From: an uncultured Pseudohongiella sp.
GTDB taxonomy: Bacteria; Pseudomonadota; Gammaproteobacteria; Pseudomonadales; Pseudohongiellaceae
Reading direction: 5' to 3'
Assembly (NCBI GenBank): GCA_951812715.1
Contig: OX638323.1
Location: forward strand, 1,302,001 to 1,366,000
Length of the DNA: 64,000 nucleotides
Shown: positions 19,059 to 27,676 of the stretch, piece after piece
Numbering within the stretch: position 1 is the stretch's first letter
How the letters are laid out: each line of letters opens with the position of its first letter
Notes under the pieces: model-generated
Database searches by the model: none
What the model saw: only the letters and a program-made list of their open reading frames with translations
Told to the model about the DNA's origin: nothing
Position numbers and translations under genes: made by a program

Positions 19059-19094
19059 GCGTTGCGCGAGGCGTTGCGCGAGGCGTTGCGCGAG
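19059..19094. repeat. 12-bp tandem repeat, three copies
   Basis: The unit GCGTTGCGCGAG occurs three times in a row, followed by a diverged partial copy. It sits in the leader or promoter of the DUF2141-like gene, followed further upstream by a run of ten T. Confidence 0.85.
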
Positions 19095-19157
19095 ACGTTC
19101 GCAAGATTCAAGCATACAGCATTTTTTTTTTCGGCGATCGAATCGACGGACGTTGGC

Positions 19158-19199
19158 TTGATAATTATCAAGCTGGCTTGCGGGCGCCTGGTCTAGACT
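19158..19199 (+). promoter_or_regulatory. FNR-type operator with perfect palindrome, promoter of the 19233-21191 operon
   Basis: TTGAT-AATT-ATCAA at 19158-19171 is a perfect match to the FNR consensus. A TAGACT -10 hexamer (19194-19199) starts 29.5 bp from the palindrome centre, which corresponds to a site centred at -41.5 (class II activation) and transcription from about 19206. Confidence 0.8.
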
Positions 19200-19232
19200 C
19201 AAGGTTTGGTGGCATTGGCAAGAGGCTGACCG

Positions 19233-20429
19233 ATGGAATCCACCGCGGTACTGGTCGCCGGCGCTGGCCCGGTCGGCACGGTCGCGGCCTGTGCGCTGGC
19301 GGCGCTGGGAGTCGAAGTCTTGCTGTGCGAGGCGGGCGCGGACTGTGCGCAGGATTTGCGCGCATCGACCTTCCATCCGCCAACCCTGGAGATGCTGGAC
19401 CAACTTGACATCGTCCGCTTTGTCATTGAGCGCGGCCTGAAGGCACCGGTCTACCAATACCGGGATCGCCACAGCGGCGAACGCATCGAGTTCGACCTGA
19501 GCGAGCTGTGCGACCGGACGCGCTTTCCCTTTCGCGTGCAATGCGAGCAGCACGTGCTGGCGCGAGCGCTGGCCCGGCGTCTCGATCGTCAGGCAAATGC
19601 CTCAGTGCTGTTCAATCACCGCGTCACCATGATCGAGCAGTCCGACGAGAGCGTCACGGTGGCGTTGGAGACTCCCAACGCGATGGAGCGGATTTCGGCG
19701 AGATATGTGATCGACGCCGAGGGCGCGAACTCGATCATCCGCAAATGGCTCGGGGTGGCGTTCGAGGGCTTTACCTGGCCCGAGAAGTTCCTGTGCCTGT
19801 CTACATCCTTCGACCTGCAACGGCATATTCCCGATCTGGCGCTGGTGAACTATATCTCCGACCCGGATCAGTGGCTGGTGCTGCTGAGAACTCCTCGGGT
19901 CTGGCGTATTCTGTTGCCGGCCGGGGAAGAGACATCGGACGCGGAACTGCTCTCCGATCAATTCAAGCAACAATTCTTTGATAACCTGATCGGTGACCCG
20001 GCCGTGGCGACAGCGCATCGCACGGTATATCGCGTCCATCAGCGGGTGGTGGCGCGGATGGCCCATGACAGGGTTTTCCTTGTCGGCGACGCGGCGCATC
20101 TGAACAATCCGCTGGGTGGTTTCGGCATGAACAGCGGCATTCACGATGTTTGGAATCTGCATGAAAAAATCGCCCACTGTCTGAAGCACGGCCACGACGC
20201 GGCGCTATTCGAGCGGTTCGACCGCCAACGGCGCAAGGTCACCAATGATTTAATTCAGACCCAGACCATCAGAAACAAGGAGATGATGGAGCAAAAGGGC
20301 GATGCCGAGGCTCATCGGCGCCGCTTCGAGGAGATGCGCGCCATTAACGGCGATGACGCGCGCAGATACGACTTCCTTTTGCGCCAATCAATGTTCCATG
20401 GTCTGGAAAACGCCAATGGCGTCAGTTGA
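19233..20429 (+). CDS. Class A FAD-dependent monooxygenase (aromatic hydroxylase family)
   Basis: 398 residues. The N-terminal dinucleotide fold is GAGPVGTVAACALAALG, and the second FAD motif RVFLVGDAAHLNNPLGGFGMNSGIHD lies near 275-300. These are hallmarks of NAD(P)H-dependent single-component hydroxylases such as 4-hydroxybenzoate or 3-(3-hydroxyphenyl)propionate hydroxylase. A substrate-binding sheet domain lies between. AAGAGG precedes the ATG. It is the first gene of an operon with the Asp/Glu-racemase-like gene 15 bp downstream, under a perfect FNR-type operator. The substrate is unknown; it may act on an aromatic or pyrrolic ring. Confidence 0.88.
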   Translation: MESTAVLVAGAGPVGTVAACALAALGVEVLLCEAGADCAQDLRASTFHPPTLEMLDQLDIVRFVIERGLKAPVYQYRDRHSGERIEFDLSELCDRTRFPFRVQCEQHVLARALARRLDRQANASVLFNHRVTMIEQSDESVTVALETPNAMERISARYVIDAEGANSIIRKWLGVAFEGFTWPEKFLCLSTSFDLQRHIPDLALVNYISDPDQWLVLLRTPRVWRILLPAGEETSDAELLSDQFKQQFFDNLIGDPAVATAHRTVYRVHQRVVARMAHDRVFLVGDAAHLNNPLGGFGMNSGIHDVWNLHEKIAHCLKHGHDAALFERFDRQRRKVTNDLIQTQTIRNKEMMEQKGDAEAHRRRFEEMRAINGDDARRYDFLLRQSMFHGLENANGVS

Positions 20430-20444
20430 AAGAGGAGACAAGCA

Positions 20445-21191
20445 ATGACAGATGCACTGGGGCCACGCTGCAAGTTCGGCGTGCTTGGCCCTTCAACCAA
20501 CACTATCGTGCAGCCGGACTTCGACGATCTGCGTCCGGCCGGCGTGACCAACCATTACAGCCGCATTGTTATCGACGACGCCAATGCGGTATCGAACGAG
20601 ACCTTCATGACCGGGACCCGGCAGATTTCGGACAATACCCTTGAGGCCGTGCAAGGCGTACTGAGCTGCAAACCGGATTACCTGGTGATGGGGATGTCCG
20701 CGATTACGTTCTACGGTGGCGCCGAGGGCGGCGCCAAATGGAAAAGGCAGGTCGAGGATAACGCCGGGCTAAGAATCTCGGTCGGTTCCGAATCCCTCTG
20801 CGCGGCCATGCGCGCATACGGCGGAATCAGCAAAGTGGCCTTCCTCTCGCCCTATTTCCCGGTCGCCAATCGCGAGGTGGCAAACTACTTGAGCGACCAT
20901 GGCTACGAGACAATTCGGGATACCTGTCTGCGGTGTCCCTCCTGGACCGCCATCGCGGCGGTGCCTGAGCATACCATCAGCGCGGCGCTGCGGGAGTTGG
21001 ACGGCGACAATGTGGATGCGTTGCTGCAAGTCGGCACCAACCTGTCAATGATCCGGCTGGCGGCCGCCGCTGAACGGTATCTGGACAAGCCCGTGATCGC
21101 CATCAATACCGCGACTTACTGGCACGCGCTGCGGGCTGTCGGCGTCAATGACAAAATCCATGGCTTCGGGCGGCTGCTGGAGCAATATTAG
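20445..21191 (+). CDS. Maleate isomerase / arylmalonate decarboxylase-like protein lacking the usual catalytic cysteines
   Basis: 248 residues of the Asp/Glu racemase superfamily. FGVLGPSTNTIVQPDF matches the maleate cis-trans isomerase N-terminus (PSxNT motif), and DKPVIAINTATYWHALR matches the C-terminal motif. In maleate isomerase a Cys in the 'CTSGS' loop and one in the 'SCTN' loop act in catalysis; here these read VMGMSAITF and LLQVGTNLSMI, with no Cys. The overall alignment is good, so the protein is probably either a different enzyme or a non-catalytic one. It is the second gene of an operon with the flavin monooxygenase. Confidence 0.85.
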   Translation: MTDALGPRCKFGVLGPSTNTIVQPDFDDLRPAGVTNHYSRIVIDDANAVSNETFMTGTRQISDNTLEAVQGVLSCKPDYLVMGMSAITFYGGAEGGAKWKRQVEDNAGLRISVGSESLCAAMRAYGGISKVAFLSPYFPVANREVANYLSDHGYETIRDTCLRCPSWTAIAAVPEHTISAALRELDGDNVDALLQVGTNLSMIRLAAAAERYLDKPVIAINTATYWHALRAVGVNDKIHGFGRLLEQY

Positions 21192-21232
21192 TGTCGAGTC
21201 TTGCGCTCCATGTCGCATGACACGACGCTAGC

Positions 21233-22582
21233 CTATGCCGTGCTAGCCTCCGCGCCGGTTTCCCCCGCGCCCCTGGATTCCCGCCGGCGCAGCGCCAGCG
21301 CCCAGAGAAATACCGCCAGATTAAGAAAGCCGAACAGCACGAAGGGCGCGGTTGGCCGGATGTTGGCGAACAATAGGCCGCCGCCGGCCGTGCCGACGAG
21401 GATGCCAGCGGCGCCGCAGACACTGAAGAACCCGATTATGGCGCCGCGGCGGTCGCGCCGCGCCCGCTGTCCGACCAACGCCTGGGAGCTGACAAAGGCG
21501 CTGATCTCCGCCACCCCCATCAGTCCGAGCAAGGCAAACACCCAGGGCCGGGTGGGATCGTCCACCAGGCCCATGCCGAGATAGGCCGCACTCGCCAGTC
21601 CGGCGGCCACCGCCACCGCGGAAACCTTGCCGATCCGGTCCGCCAGCCAGCCGATGAATATGGCGCCGAACAAAGCCCCGCATACCGTGGCGAGCAGCCG
21701 GGGCGCGGCAAGGCTCGCCATCGCCTCGCTCGCTGGCATGCCTTGCGCCGCGCCAAACTGCACTAGCCATAACACCATAAATGCGGTGGTCACCGCGAGG
21801 TCGCCCCGGGAAATGAACGCCGCGCCGTAGGAAAGCGCGACTCCTGGCTCCCGCGCCGCCAAGGCGCCATCGCGCAGGATCACCGAGAGTTTGGCGCCCG
21901 CCTCCGCGGGCAACTGCGCCACCCTTGGCGCCAGGCCGATGGCGGCGATAACCGCGCCGATGCCGCAGAGCAAGGCCACCAAAACGAAAGTCAGCCGCTG
22001 CGCTTCGATTTCCGAGGCGCCCCCGCCGACAAAAGCCGCGGGCAAACCCGCGATCAGTGGCGGCATAAAGGCGCCTAGCACCGCCACGAATCCTTGCAGG
22101 CCATTGGCATGGCCGCGAGTCGAGTCGCGGGTGTAGTCAGCGATGACGGTCACCATCATGCAGAACATGGCGCCGCCGCCCAGGGCGACGACTACCCGGC
22201 AGGCAGCCAGCTCGGCGATCGAGCGCGCAAAGGGATAGCAGGCGAAGCCAACGGCGGAAACGAGAAAGCCGAACACATACAGCGGACGCCGGCCAAACCG
22301 GTCCGCGCAGGCGCCGAACAGACCCATGGACAGGATCATGACGATTTCCTGCACGGCGCCGAGGTAGCCGGTTATCTCCGCCTGCTCCCGTGGATCGATT
22401 CCCATTACCTGCAGCAGACCCGGCTGCAGCGCCGACATCGCGCCCGCATAGCCCGAGGACATCAGTACGAGAATCATGAAGGCCACGAGATGACGTGGAC
22501 GAACCCCGTCGCTAAGGTCGATGCCCCAGAATCGGGTGTAAGGCGGCAATGTCGTGACAGTCAAGGCTTGCGGTCCGGCCAT
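21233..22582 (-). CDS. MFS transporter
   Basis: 449 residues, about 12 transmembrane segments. The cytoplasmic loop 2-3 motif is GACADRFGRRPLY and the equivalent in the second half is GWLADRIGKVS, both typical of major facilitator proteins. An ATG also exists at 22597, but the inferred -10 hexamer puts the transcript start near 22592, so I use ATG 22582 (MAGPQALTVTT). The related MFS at 31143-32471 shares motifs such as ARDPGIALAYGAAF / AREPGVALSYGAAF and the C-terminal RPTAPFVLFGF / RPAGPFVLFAL, so the two are paralogues with probably related substrates. It is divergent from the nitrilase-like gene. Confidence 0.9.
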   Translation of the reverse strand: MAGPQALTVTTLPPYTRFWGIDLSDGVRPRHLVAFMILVLMSSGYAGAMSALQPGLLQVMGIDPREQAEITGYLGAVQEIVMILSMGLFGACADRFGRRPLYVFGFLVSAVGFACYPFARSIAELAACRVVVALGGGAMFCMMVTVIADYTRDSTRGHANGLQGFVAVLGAFMPPLIAGLPAAFVGGGASEIEAQRLTFVLVALLCGIGAVIAAIGLAPRVAQLPAEAGAKLSVILRDGALAAREPGVALSYGAAFISRGDLAVTTAFMVLWLVQFGAAQGMPASEAMASLAAPRLLATVCGALFGAIFIGWLADRIGKVSAVAVAAGLASAAYLGMGLVDDPTRPWVFALLGLMGVAEISAFVSSQALVGQRARRDRRGAIIGFFSVCGAAGILVGTAGGGLLFANIRPTAPFVLFGFLNLAVFLWALALRRRESRGAGETGAEASTA

Positions 22583-22598
22583 GGCGATACTTATCATG

Positions 22599-22639
22599 AG
22601 TCTAATTGGATCAACAACTTCGGAAATGACAAAAGTCAA
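22599..22639 (-). promoter_or_regulatory. FNR-type operator in the MFS/nitrilase divergent gap
   Basis: ATGAC-AAAA-GTCAA at 22626-22639 (TTGAC-TTTT-GTCAT on the minus strand). A TAGACT hexamer at 22599-22604 on the minus strand lies 28.5 bp from the centre. The site is only seven bases from the start codon of the divergent gene, where it could hardly act as an activator. Confidence 0.7.
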
Positions 22640-22645
22640 CGACGC

Positions 22646-24325
22646 ATGAGCAATACGATCAGGGTAGCGGCGGCGCAGTTCCAGGTTGGCGATGACGTGG
22701 CGGCGAACCTGCGAACCTGTGTGCGCATGATCGAGGCCGCCGGCAAGCATGAGCCGCGATTGCTGGTATTGCCGGAATTCTCGAATCATTGCTCGTGGTA
22801 TCTGGGGCCGGAACATTGCTTCGAGGTCTCGGTAGAACTTGGGGGCGGCTTTCTCGCCGCGGTGGCGGACGTCGTCCGCCGGACTAATGCCTGGACGGTG
22901 ATCAACTGTTCCCTGCGCCGAAAGCAAGGCCAGGTAACCGGATCGAGCGTGCTTTTCTCTCCCGCCGGCGAGGTGGCGGCGGTAACCGACAAGCAGGTGC
23001 TGATCGGCCACGAGAATGTCTTTCTCGCGCGGGCAACCTCCGTCGGCCCCGTGGTGGATACTCCAATTGGACGCATCGCCATGTATTCGTGCATGGACGG
23101 CGTGATCAGCGAGACGCCTCGCTGCCTCGCCTTGCGCGGCGCCCGGATTCTTTGCAATAGCCTCAACTCCATGGCCTTTGACGAAGGCGAACTCCATATT
23201 CCGGTGCGCGCCGCGGAAAACCGGGTCTGGGTGGTCGCGGCGAACAAAGTGGGGCCGTTGATTCCCGAGCCCGCGCTCGCCGCCGCCAGCGAGGCTATCC
23301 ACATCCCCGCCCACTTTCTCGCGGGGGCCGGGGACAGCCAGATCGTGGCGCCGGATGGCGCGGTGCTCGCTCGCGCCGGCAAGGACGAGCAGGTGATTGC
23401 AGCGGAAATCGATGTGACGCTCGCCGATAACAAACGCCGGGCAGATGGAACCGACGTATTCGCAAGCAGGCGCTCGTCCCTGTACGCCCGGCTTGCCGAG
23501 GATTCAGCGATCCGGCCCAGCGGCGAGATCTCCGGTCCGGAGCGGATACAGGCAGCCACGGTGACGCTTGCCGAAAAAGGCGCGGCGGCGCTGGAGGAGG
23601 CATGCGGGCGAATACACGAGGCGGTTTCGCTTGGGGCGGCGCTGATCTGTTTGCCGGCTTTGCCCGGAAGTTGCGGTCTCGACAGCCCGGAGTGGTCCGG
23701 CGAAATAATCAAGCGCATCTCCAGCGCCGCGGGCGACAATTGCCTGGTTGCCACATCGCTGGCAACCTCCGGGGTACATGTTGCCGTGCTGGTGGACGGC
23801 GGCGGCGTGGTTCTCAAGCAGCCGCTGGTGCACTCTTGCGAGCGCTACGCGTGGTCTGCCACTGGGGAGGGCTTCGTCACCCTTGATACCGCCAGCGGCA
23901 AGCTGGCGGTGGTTTGCGGCGACGACGCGATCTATCCGGAGAGCTTCCGCTTGCTCGCCCTGGAGGGGGTAAGCACGTTGCTGGTCCCGGCGGACTTCCT
24001 CGAAGCCTGGGAATCGCAAGTCGGTCTGGTGGAGCGCGCCGCGGAAAATCGAGTCAATGTCCTGGCCGCGAGCCATCGCGACAGCGCCGGCGGCGGACTG
24101 ATCTGCTCGCTACAGCAGGATTTCACCATCACCACGCCATGGCGGCGCCGAAGCTATGACGGCCTGCTCACCGCGCCGGAAGTGTTCCGCTCAAACGGCC
24201 CGCTAACACTGGCGCCGGTGCATCCCCAAGCGGCGGCGAACAAGCAGTGTTCGCCCGGCACCCATCTGCTTGATTCACGGCCCTGGAACTTGCTCGAAGC
24301 TATGGTGACGCCTCAAAACTCATAG
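22646..24325 (+). CDS. Double-domain nitrilase superfamily protein (carbon-nitrogen hydrolase), second domain probably inactive
   Basis: 559 residues made of two nitrilase folds in tandem. Domain 1 (about 5-265) keeps the Glu-Lys-Cys triad: Glu44 (LVLPEFSN), Lys116 (VTDKQVL) and Cys149 (MYSCMDG). Domain 2 (about 290-530) keeps Cys424 (VVCGDDAIYPES), but the glutamate position reads LPALPG (Ala338), so it is probably not catalytic. Start ATG 22646 gives the usual SNTIRVAAAQFQV opening. Family members hydrolyse amides, carbamoyl compounds or nitriles. An amidase for an imide-derived maleamate is imaginable next to a maleate-isomerase-like gene, but this is inference. Its 3' end overlaps the convergent TonB receptor gene by 13 bp. 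Confidence 0.88.
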   Translation: MSNTIRVAAAQFQVGDDVAANLRTCVRMIEAAGKHEPRLLVLPEFSNHCSWYLGPEHCFEVSVELGGGFLAAVADVVRRTNAWTVINCSLRRKQGQVTGSSVLFSPAGEVAAVTDKQVLIGHENVFLARATSVGPVVDTPIGRIAMYSCMDGVISETPRCLALRGARILCNSLNSMAFDEGELHIPVRAAENRVWVVAANKVGPLIPEPALAAASEAIHIPAHFLAGAGDSQIVAPDGAVLARAGKDEQVIAAEIDVTLADNKRRADGTDVFASRRSSLYARLAEDSAIRPSGEISGPERIQAATVTLAEKGAAALEEACGRIHEAVSLGAALICLPALPGSCGLDSPEWSGEIIKRISSAAGDNCLVATSLATSGVHVAVLVDGGGVVLKQPLVHSCERYAWSATGEGFVTLDTASGKLAVVCGDDAIYPESFRLLALEGVSTLLVPADFLEAWESQVGLVERAAENRVNVLAASHRDSAGGGLICSLQQDFTITTPWRRRSYDGLLTAPEVFRSNGPLTLAPVHPQAAANKQCSPGTHLLDSRPWNLLEAMVTPQNS

Positions 24326-26682
24326 CGCAAGGTCGCTCCGTAGCGCCTTGGTGGACCCAGCGTCGGCCGATAGTCCACCGTGAACCTGTTGGCGATGAAG
24401 AAGGCGTTGGAAACATAATCCTCGTCGAACGCATTGGTCGCCCAGAGGTCAAACGAAAAGTTGTCCCGGCTGACACCGGCCCGCAAGCTGGTGAGCCTGC
24501 GGGAACCTATGGTGGCCAGGTTCAGTTCCGAAACCCACATTTCCGCCTGTCCCGCGAAGTCGGCGCGGATAAAGAAGTCGATTTCGCTGGTGAGTTGCCC
24601 CTCGATCTGGGCGCCGATGCTCCATTGCAGATCCGGCGAACGCGCCAGTTCGTTGCCGCTGACATCCCCATCCCGGGCGCAAACCGAGCCATCGCATACT
24701 CCCGCCCCCACCACTCGGCCTGACTTGGTGCCATCGCCGTAGGTAGCGTCGATCCATGCGATTCCGCCATTGACGGTGATATTGTCCGAAATCCAGGCCG
24801 TGGCGTCGATCTCGACGCCCCTGGATTTCGCGGCGCCGATGTTGGTAACGATGGCGGCCACCTCGGTTGGCGCCCCGGTAGGGATTGTCAAGGTCTGGAG
24901 ATCGCTCCAGTCGATCAGGAACACGGCCGCATTCAGGTTCAAATCGCCATTCGCGAGAACGTTCTTCGACCCTATCTCGTAGGTCAGGTTCTGGTCCGGG
25001 GCGTAGAAGCGCTCCTGCTCCAGCAATCCCGGGAAGCCGCTGACGTTGATTCCGCCGGACTTGACTCCCTTGGCCACCGAGGCGTAGAGCAGGCGATCCG
25101 GGCTGATGTTGTAGTCCAGTGTTATTCGCGGCGTGATGTAATCGTCATCGAAGCTGAAACTTTGCCGCACTATGCGGTCGGTGAAATCTTTCGCTTCCCT
25201 GGTGTAGCGCGCTTCCAGTCCCAACACGAACATGCCGTCAGAGAATGGCAGCGCGGCGCGGCCGAACAGCGATCTGCGCTCGGATTCGGTTCGCCCTTCG
25301 GCATCGGTGGGAGGTCTCGGATTGACGCTTGTGATCGGCTCCGTACCTCCGAGCGGCGCACCCGCGAAGACCTGGATATCGGTATCCTCGCCATCGAGCA
25401 GGTAGGCTCCGAACGAAAGGTAGAACCCGCTGTCGGATTCATACTCGTAGCGAAGCTCATGGCTTTGATAGTCGAAACCTCCGGTAGGCAGGCTGGCGAA
25501 AATGTTCTCCACGACCGGCGGCCAAACGAAGAAATTGGGCGTTCCGATGAGTGCATCGCGGGAAGAGTCTCCCACCGAGAAGACGTCGCTGGTGATACTG
25601 CCGATAATGTAGTCGATCCGCGACCGGTCGCTGATGCGCCAGTCGATCTCGCCGCGCAGCACTTCCGTGACCAGATCCAGACCGATACTTCTCGGGTCCC
25701 TGACCAAGCCGGAGATGCCGCTTGGGCCCGGTATCGGCGTGGCCGGCAATTCACCACAGAACAGCGCGTCGTTGGGTCTTGGCACCGGGAACCCGGATAC
25801 CGTCGGGCTGCAATTGGTGTCGCCGTTGCCGCGGGTCAGGACAAATTGCGCGCCCTCCTCGGAGTCGGTCTCGAACCGGTACCAGTCAAGCTTCATTTCA
25901 AGCGACTCGAACCGCGCCGTCGCGCCGAAGGAATAGGCGCTTTTCTCCCAGCCGCCGACCACCTCGTCGGTGCCGGCATTCGCTATTCGGGCCGCGTTTG
26001 GATGGTTGTTGGGAAAATCTCCCTCGTATTCCGATCTGGAGACGCCGAGACGCAAGGCAACCGCATCTTCGACCAACGGAATATTGAGGTCGGCGACCAT
26101 ATCGACACGGTCGCGATTGCCCAACGTTCCCTCGACACTGCCAATGACCTCGTTGAAGTTGCGCTCTCTGGGAACGTAATTTATCGCCCCGGCGAAAGCG
26201 TTGGCGCCGTACAGCGCCGACTGCGGTCCCTTGACCACCTCGATCCGGCCGGTGTTGACCAGCCCCAGATCAAAGGCGTATTGCCTCGGGATGTAGATGC
26301 CGTCGAGGAACACCGATACGTTCTGTTCGAGTTGGGCAACGTTGAACTGCGTCGCGCCGCGGATCACCGGCAGGCCGAAACCGCCATTGGAGAAATCCTC
26401 GAACGCCAGGCCCGGCGTTTGCATGGCGACATCTTCGAGTTGGCCGAGGTTGCGCCGGCGAATGGTCTCCTCGTCATAGGCCGAGATGGCAAGCGATATG
26501 TCCAGTACCGATTCCTCCCGCTTGCGAGCGGTCACGATGATGGCTTCCAGACGCTCGTTTTCCGCGGCCGGTTGCGACTGCTGGGCGTTAGCGGCGCCGC
26601 CCGCGGCAAGCAGGCAGGCCAGCGCCGAGAGCGCCGCCAGTTCGCGGCAGGACAGTTTCGCGGACGCGCCAATGATGTTCAC
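24313..26682 (-). CDS. TonB-dependent outer-membrane receptor
   Basis: 789 residues. Signal peptide about 1-34 (LLAAGGAANAQ), TonB box region EAIIVTARKREES, plug domain (QTPGLAFEDFSNGGFGLPVIRG, then VFLDGIYIP and RIEVVKGPQSALYGANAFAGAINYV), and a beta-barrel ending RYGATLRYEF. This is the catecholate/FecA/'uncharacterised iron-siderophore-like' type that also imports haem, vitamins, carbohydrates and other large compounds. Start GTG 26682, with GGGGGA upstream. An FNR-type operator lies 81 bp before it, so in this cluster it probably imports the substrate that the enzymes degrade. Confidence 0.93.
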   Translation of the reverse strand: MNIIGASAKLSCRELAALSALACLLAAGGAANAQQSQPAAENERLEAIIVTARKREESVLDISLAISAYDEETIRRRNLGQLEDVAMQTPGLAFEDFSNGGFGLPVIRGATQFNVAQLEQNVSVFLDGIYIPRQYAFDLGLVNTGRIEVVKGPQSALYGANAFAGAINYVPRERNFNEVIGSVEGTLGNRDRVDMVADLNIPLVEDAVALRLGVSRSEYEGDFPNNHPNAARIANAGTDEVVGGWEKSAYSFGATARFESLEMKLDWYRFETDSEEGAQFVLTRGNGDTNCSPTVSGFPVPRPNDALFCGELPATPIPGPSGISGLVRDPRSIGLDLVTEVLRGEIDWRISDRSRIDYIIGSITSDVFSVGDSSRDALIGTPNFFVWPPVVENIFASLPTGGFDYQSHELRYEYESDSGFYLSFGAYLLDGEDTDIQVFAGAPLGGTEPITSVNPRPPTDAEGRTESERRSLFGRAALPFSDGMFVLGLEARYTREAKDFTDRIVRQSFSFDDDYITPRITLDYNISPDRLLYASVAKGVKSGGINVSGFPGLLEQERFYAPDQNLTYEIGSKNVLANGDLNLNAAVFLIDWSDLQTLTIPTGAPTEVAAIVTNIGAAKSRGVEIDATAWISDNITVNGGIAWIDATYGDGTKSGRVVGAGVCDGSVCARDGDVSGNELARSPDLQWSIGAQIEGQLTSEIDFFIRADFAGQAEMWVSELNLATIGSRRLTSLRAGVSRDNFSFDLWATNAFDEDYVSNAFFIANRFTVDYRPTLGPPRRYGATLRYEF

Positions 26683-26734
26683 AGCATGTTTCCCCCACGT
26701 AATGCCGGGGACTTCGCATAGCCCCTTGCGTTAA

Positions 26735-26776
26735 ATCCTAGCAGGGGAAGAACAAGCTGGAATTGATAATTGTCAT
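26735..26776 (-). promoter_or_regulatory. FNR-type operator and -10 element of the TonB receptor gene
   Basis: TTGAT-AATT-GTCAT at 26763-26776. On the minus strand TAGGAT (26735-26740) lies 29.5 bp from the centre, with transcription predicted from about 26728. Confidence 0.75.
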
Positions 26777-26804
26777 GTTCCCGCGGGCAGGACGCGGGCG
26801 CCGG

Positions 26805-27593
26805 TCAGGACGCGGATTCCACTCCCAGGCTGCGCAGTACGGCAAGCAATTGCTCGGAAGTCGCTTCGCCCAGCATTCGATCAACCTTGGCCCAGACCGG
26901 GTCGATCTCGCGATTGAAGATCAGAGCCCGGCTGGCGGCCTCGCGACTGCTGCCGGTCTCGCCGAAAATACTGTCGGCGATATCGCCGAGGCCCTGATCC
27001 ACCAGTTCCAGCCAGTGGGACAGATATTCCTCGACCGCTGGATAGACTTGCTCGCGGTATGCCTCCGGAGTCGCGCGCCGCGCCAGCATCCACGGCGACA
27101 TGATGGCCCGCTGGGTTGTTGAAAGCAGCGCCGGATAGATTCCGTCCGCCGCGCGCAGCCGCTGCCGGGTCTCGGACAAGGGCTGGTAGACGCGCCGCAA
27201 GTAGGCGTAGTTGACGCCGAGGTCGCATTTCGGAATGAGGTCGAGATGGAAGGCATGCTGCTCTTCGCCTTCCGGCTGCTCCGCATCGGCGCCTGGCGGC
27301 AGTCTGGCGTAAACCGAATCAAGCGTAAAATTCGGCACTGGCGAGTCCGGCATGGTGAAGGCGAAGATCATGTGGGAATCGATGCCGATGGCCGCCACGG
27401 TCATGCCGATGTAAACCATCTTCTGCAGCCTCTCGCCACGCCAAAGGCGCATGCTGCCGATCTCGGCATCGCCGAAGGCAGGCGAGATCAAGGCGCGAAA
27501 CGGTCCGTTCGCGGCGGTGATCTCCTCAAGGCCGAGATGCCCGCTGATCCGGTCAAGCGTCTGTTGGCTGATCTTGCGCGCCAGGGTCTCCAT
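26805..27593 (-). CDS. Red chlorophyll catabolite reductase-like protein 1 (bilin reductase superfamily)
   Basis: 262 residues. It shares with the protein at 37398-38204 the block HLDLIPKCDLGVNYAYLRRVYQPL, then the spaced SPWMLARR and the C-terminal REIDPVWAKVDRMLGEATSEQLLAVL. The second protein in turn recalls plant red chlorophyll catabolite reductase (RCCR) of the ferredoxin-dependent bilin reductase superfamily, which reduces open-chain tetrapyrroles. This one is more diverged (LIPKCDL for LIPRKDL). It is cytoplasmic, with no signal peptide. It lies between the TonB receptor and the divergent FNR-type regulator. Bilin reductase fold is likely; the substrate is inferred. Confidence 0.65.
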   Translation of the reverse strand: METLARKISQQTLDRISGHLGLEEITAANGPFRALISPAFGDAEIGSMRLWRGERLQKMVYIGMTVAAIGIDSHMIFAFTMPDSPVPNFTLDSVYARLPPGADAEQPEGEEQHAFHLDLIPKCDLGVNYAYLRRVYQPLSETRQRLRAADGIYPALLSTTQRAIMSPWMLARRATPEAYREQVYPAVEEYLSHWLELVDQGLGDIADSIFGETGSSREAASRALIFNREIDPVWAKVDRMLGEATSEQLLAVLRSLGVESAS

Positions 27594-27662
27594 GGATGAC
27601 TCCTTGTAGTTTATTCAGGGCGATCCGGGCGCGGCCCGCGCGCCGGTATTGGCCACGATCTA

Positions 27663-27676
27663 TTGACAGATGTTTC
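27663..27676. promoter_or_regulatory. Possible degenerate FNR-type half-site near the regulator start
   Basis: TTGAC followed by a poor second half (GTTTC) overlaps the ATG at 27670. It could mark autoregulation or serve the divergent 26805-27593 gene, but the match is weak. Confidence 0.25.

Noticed and set aside
25162..26721. 519-codon plus-strand frame opposite the TonB receptor gene
   Set aside because: Shadow frame; the receptor has signal peptide, plug and barrel end.
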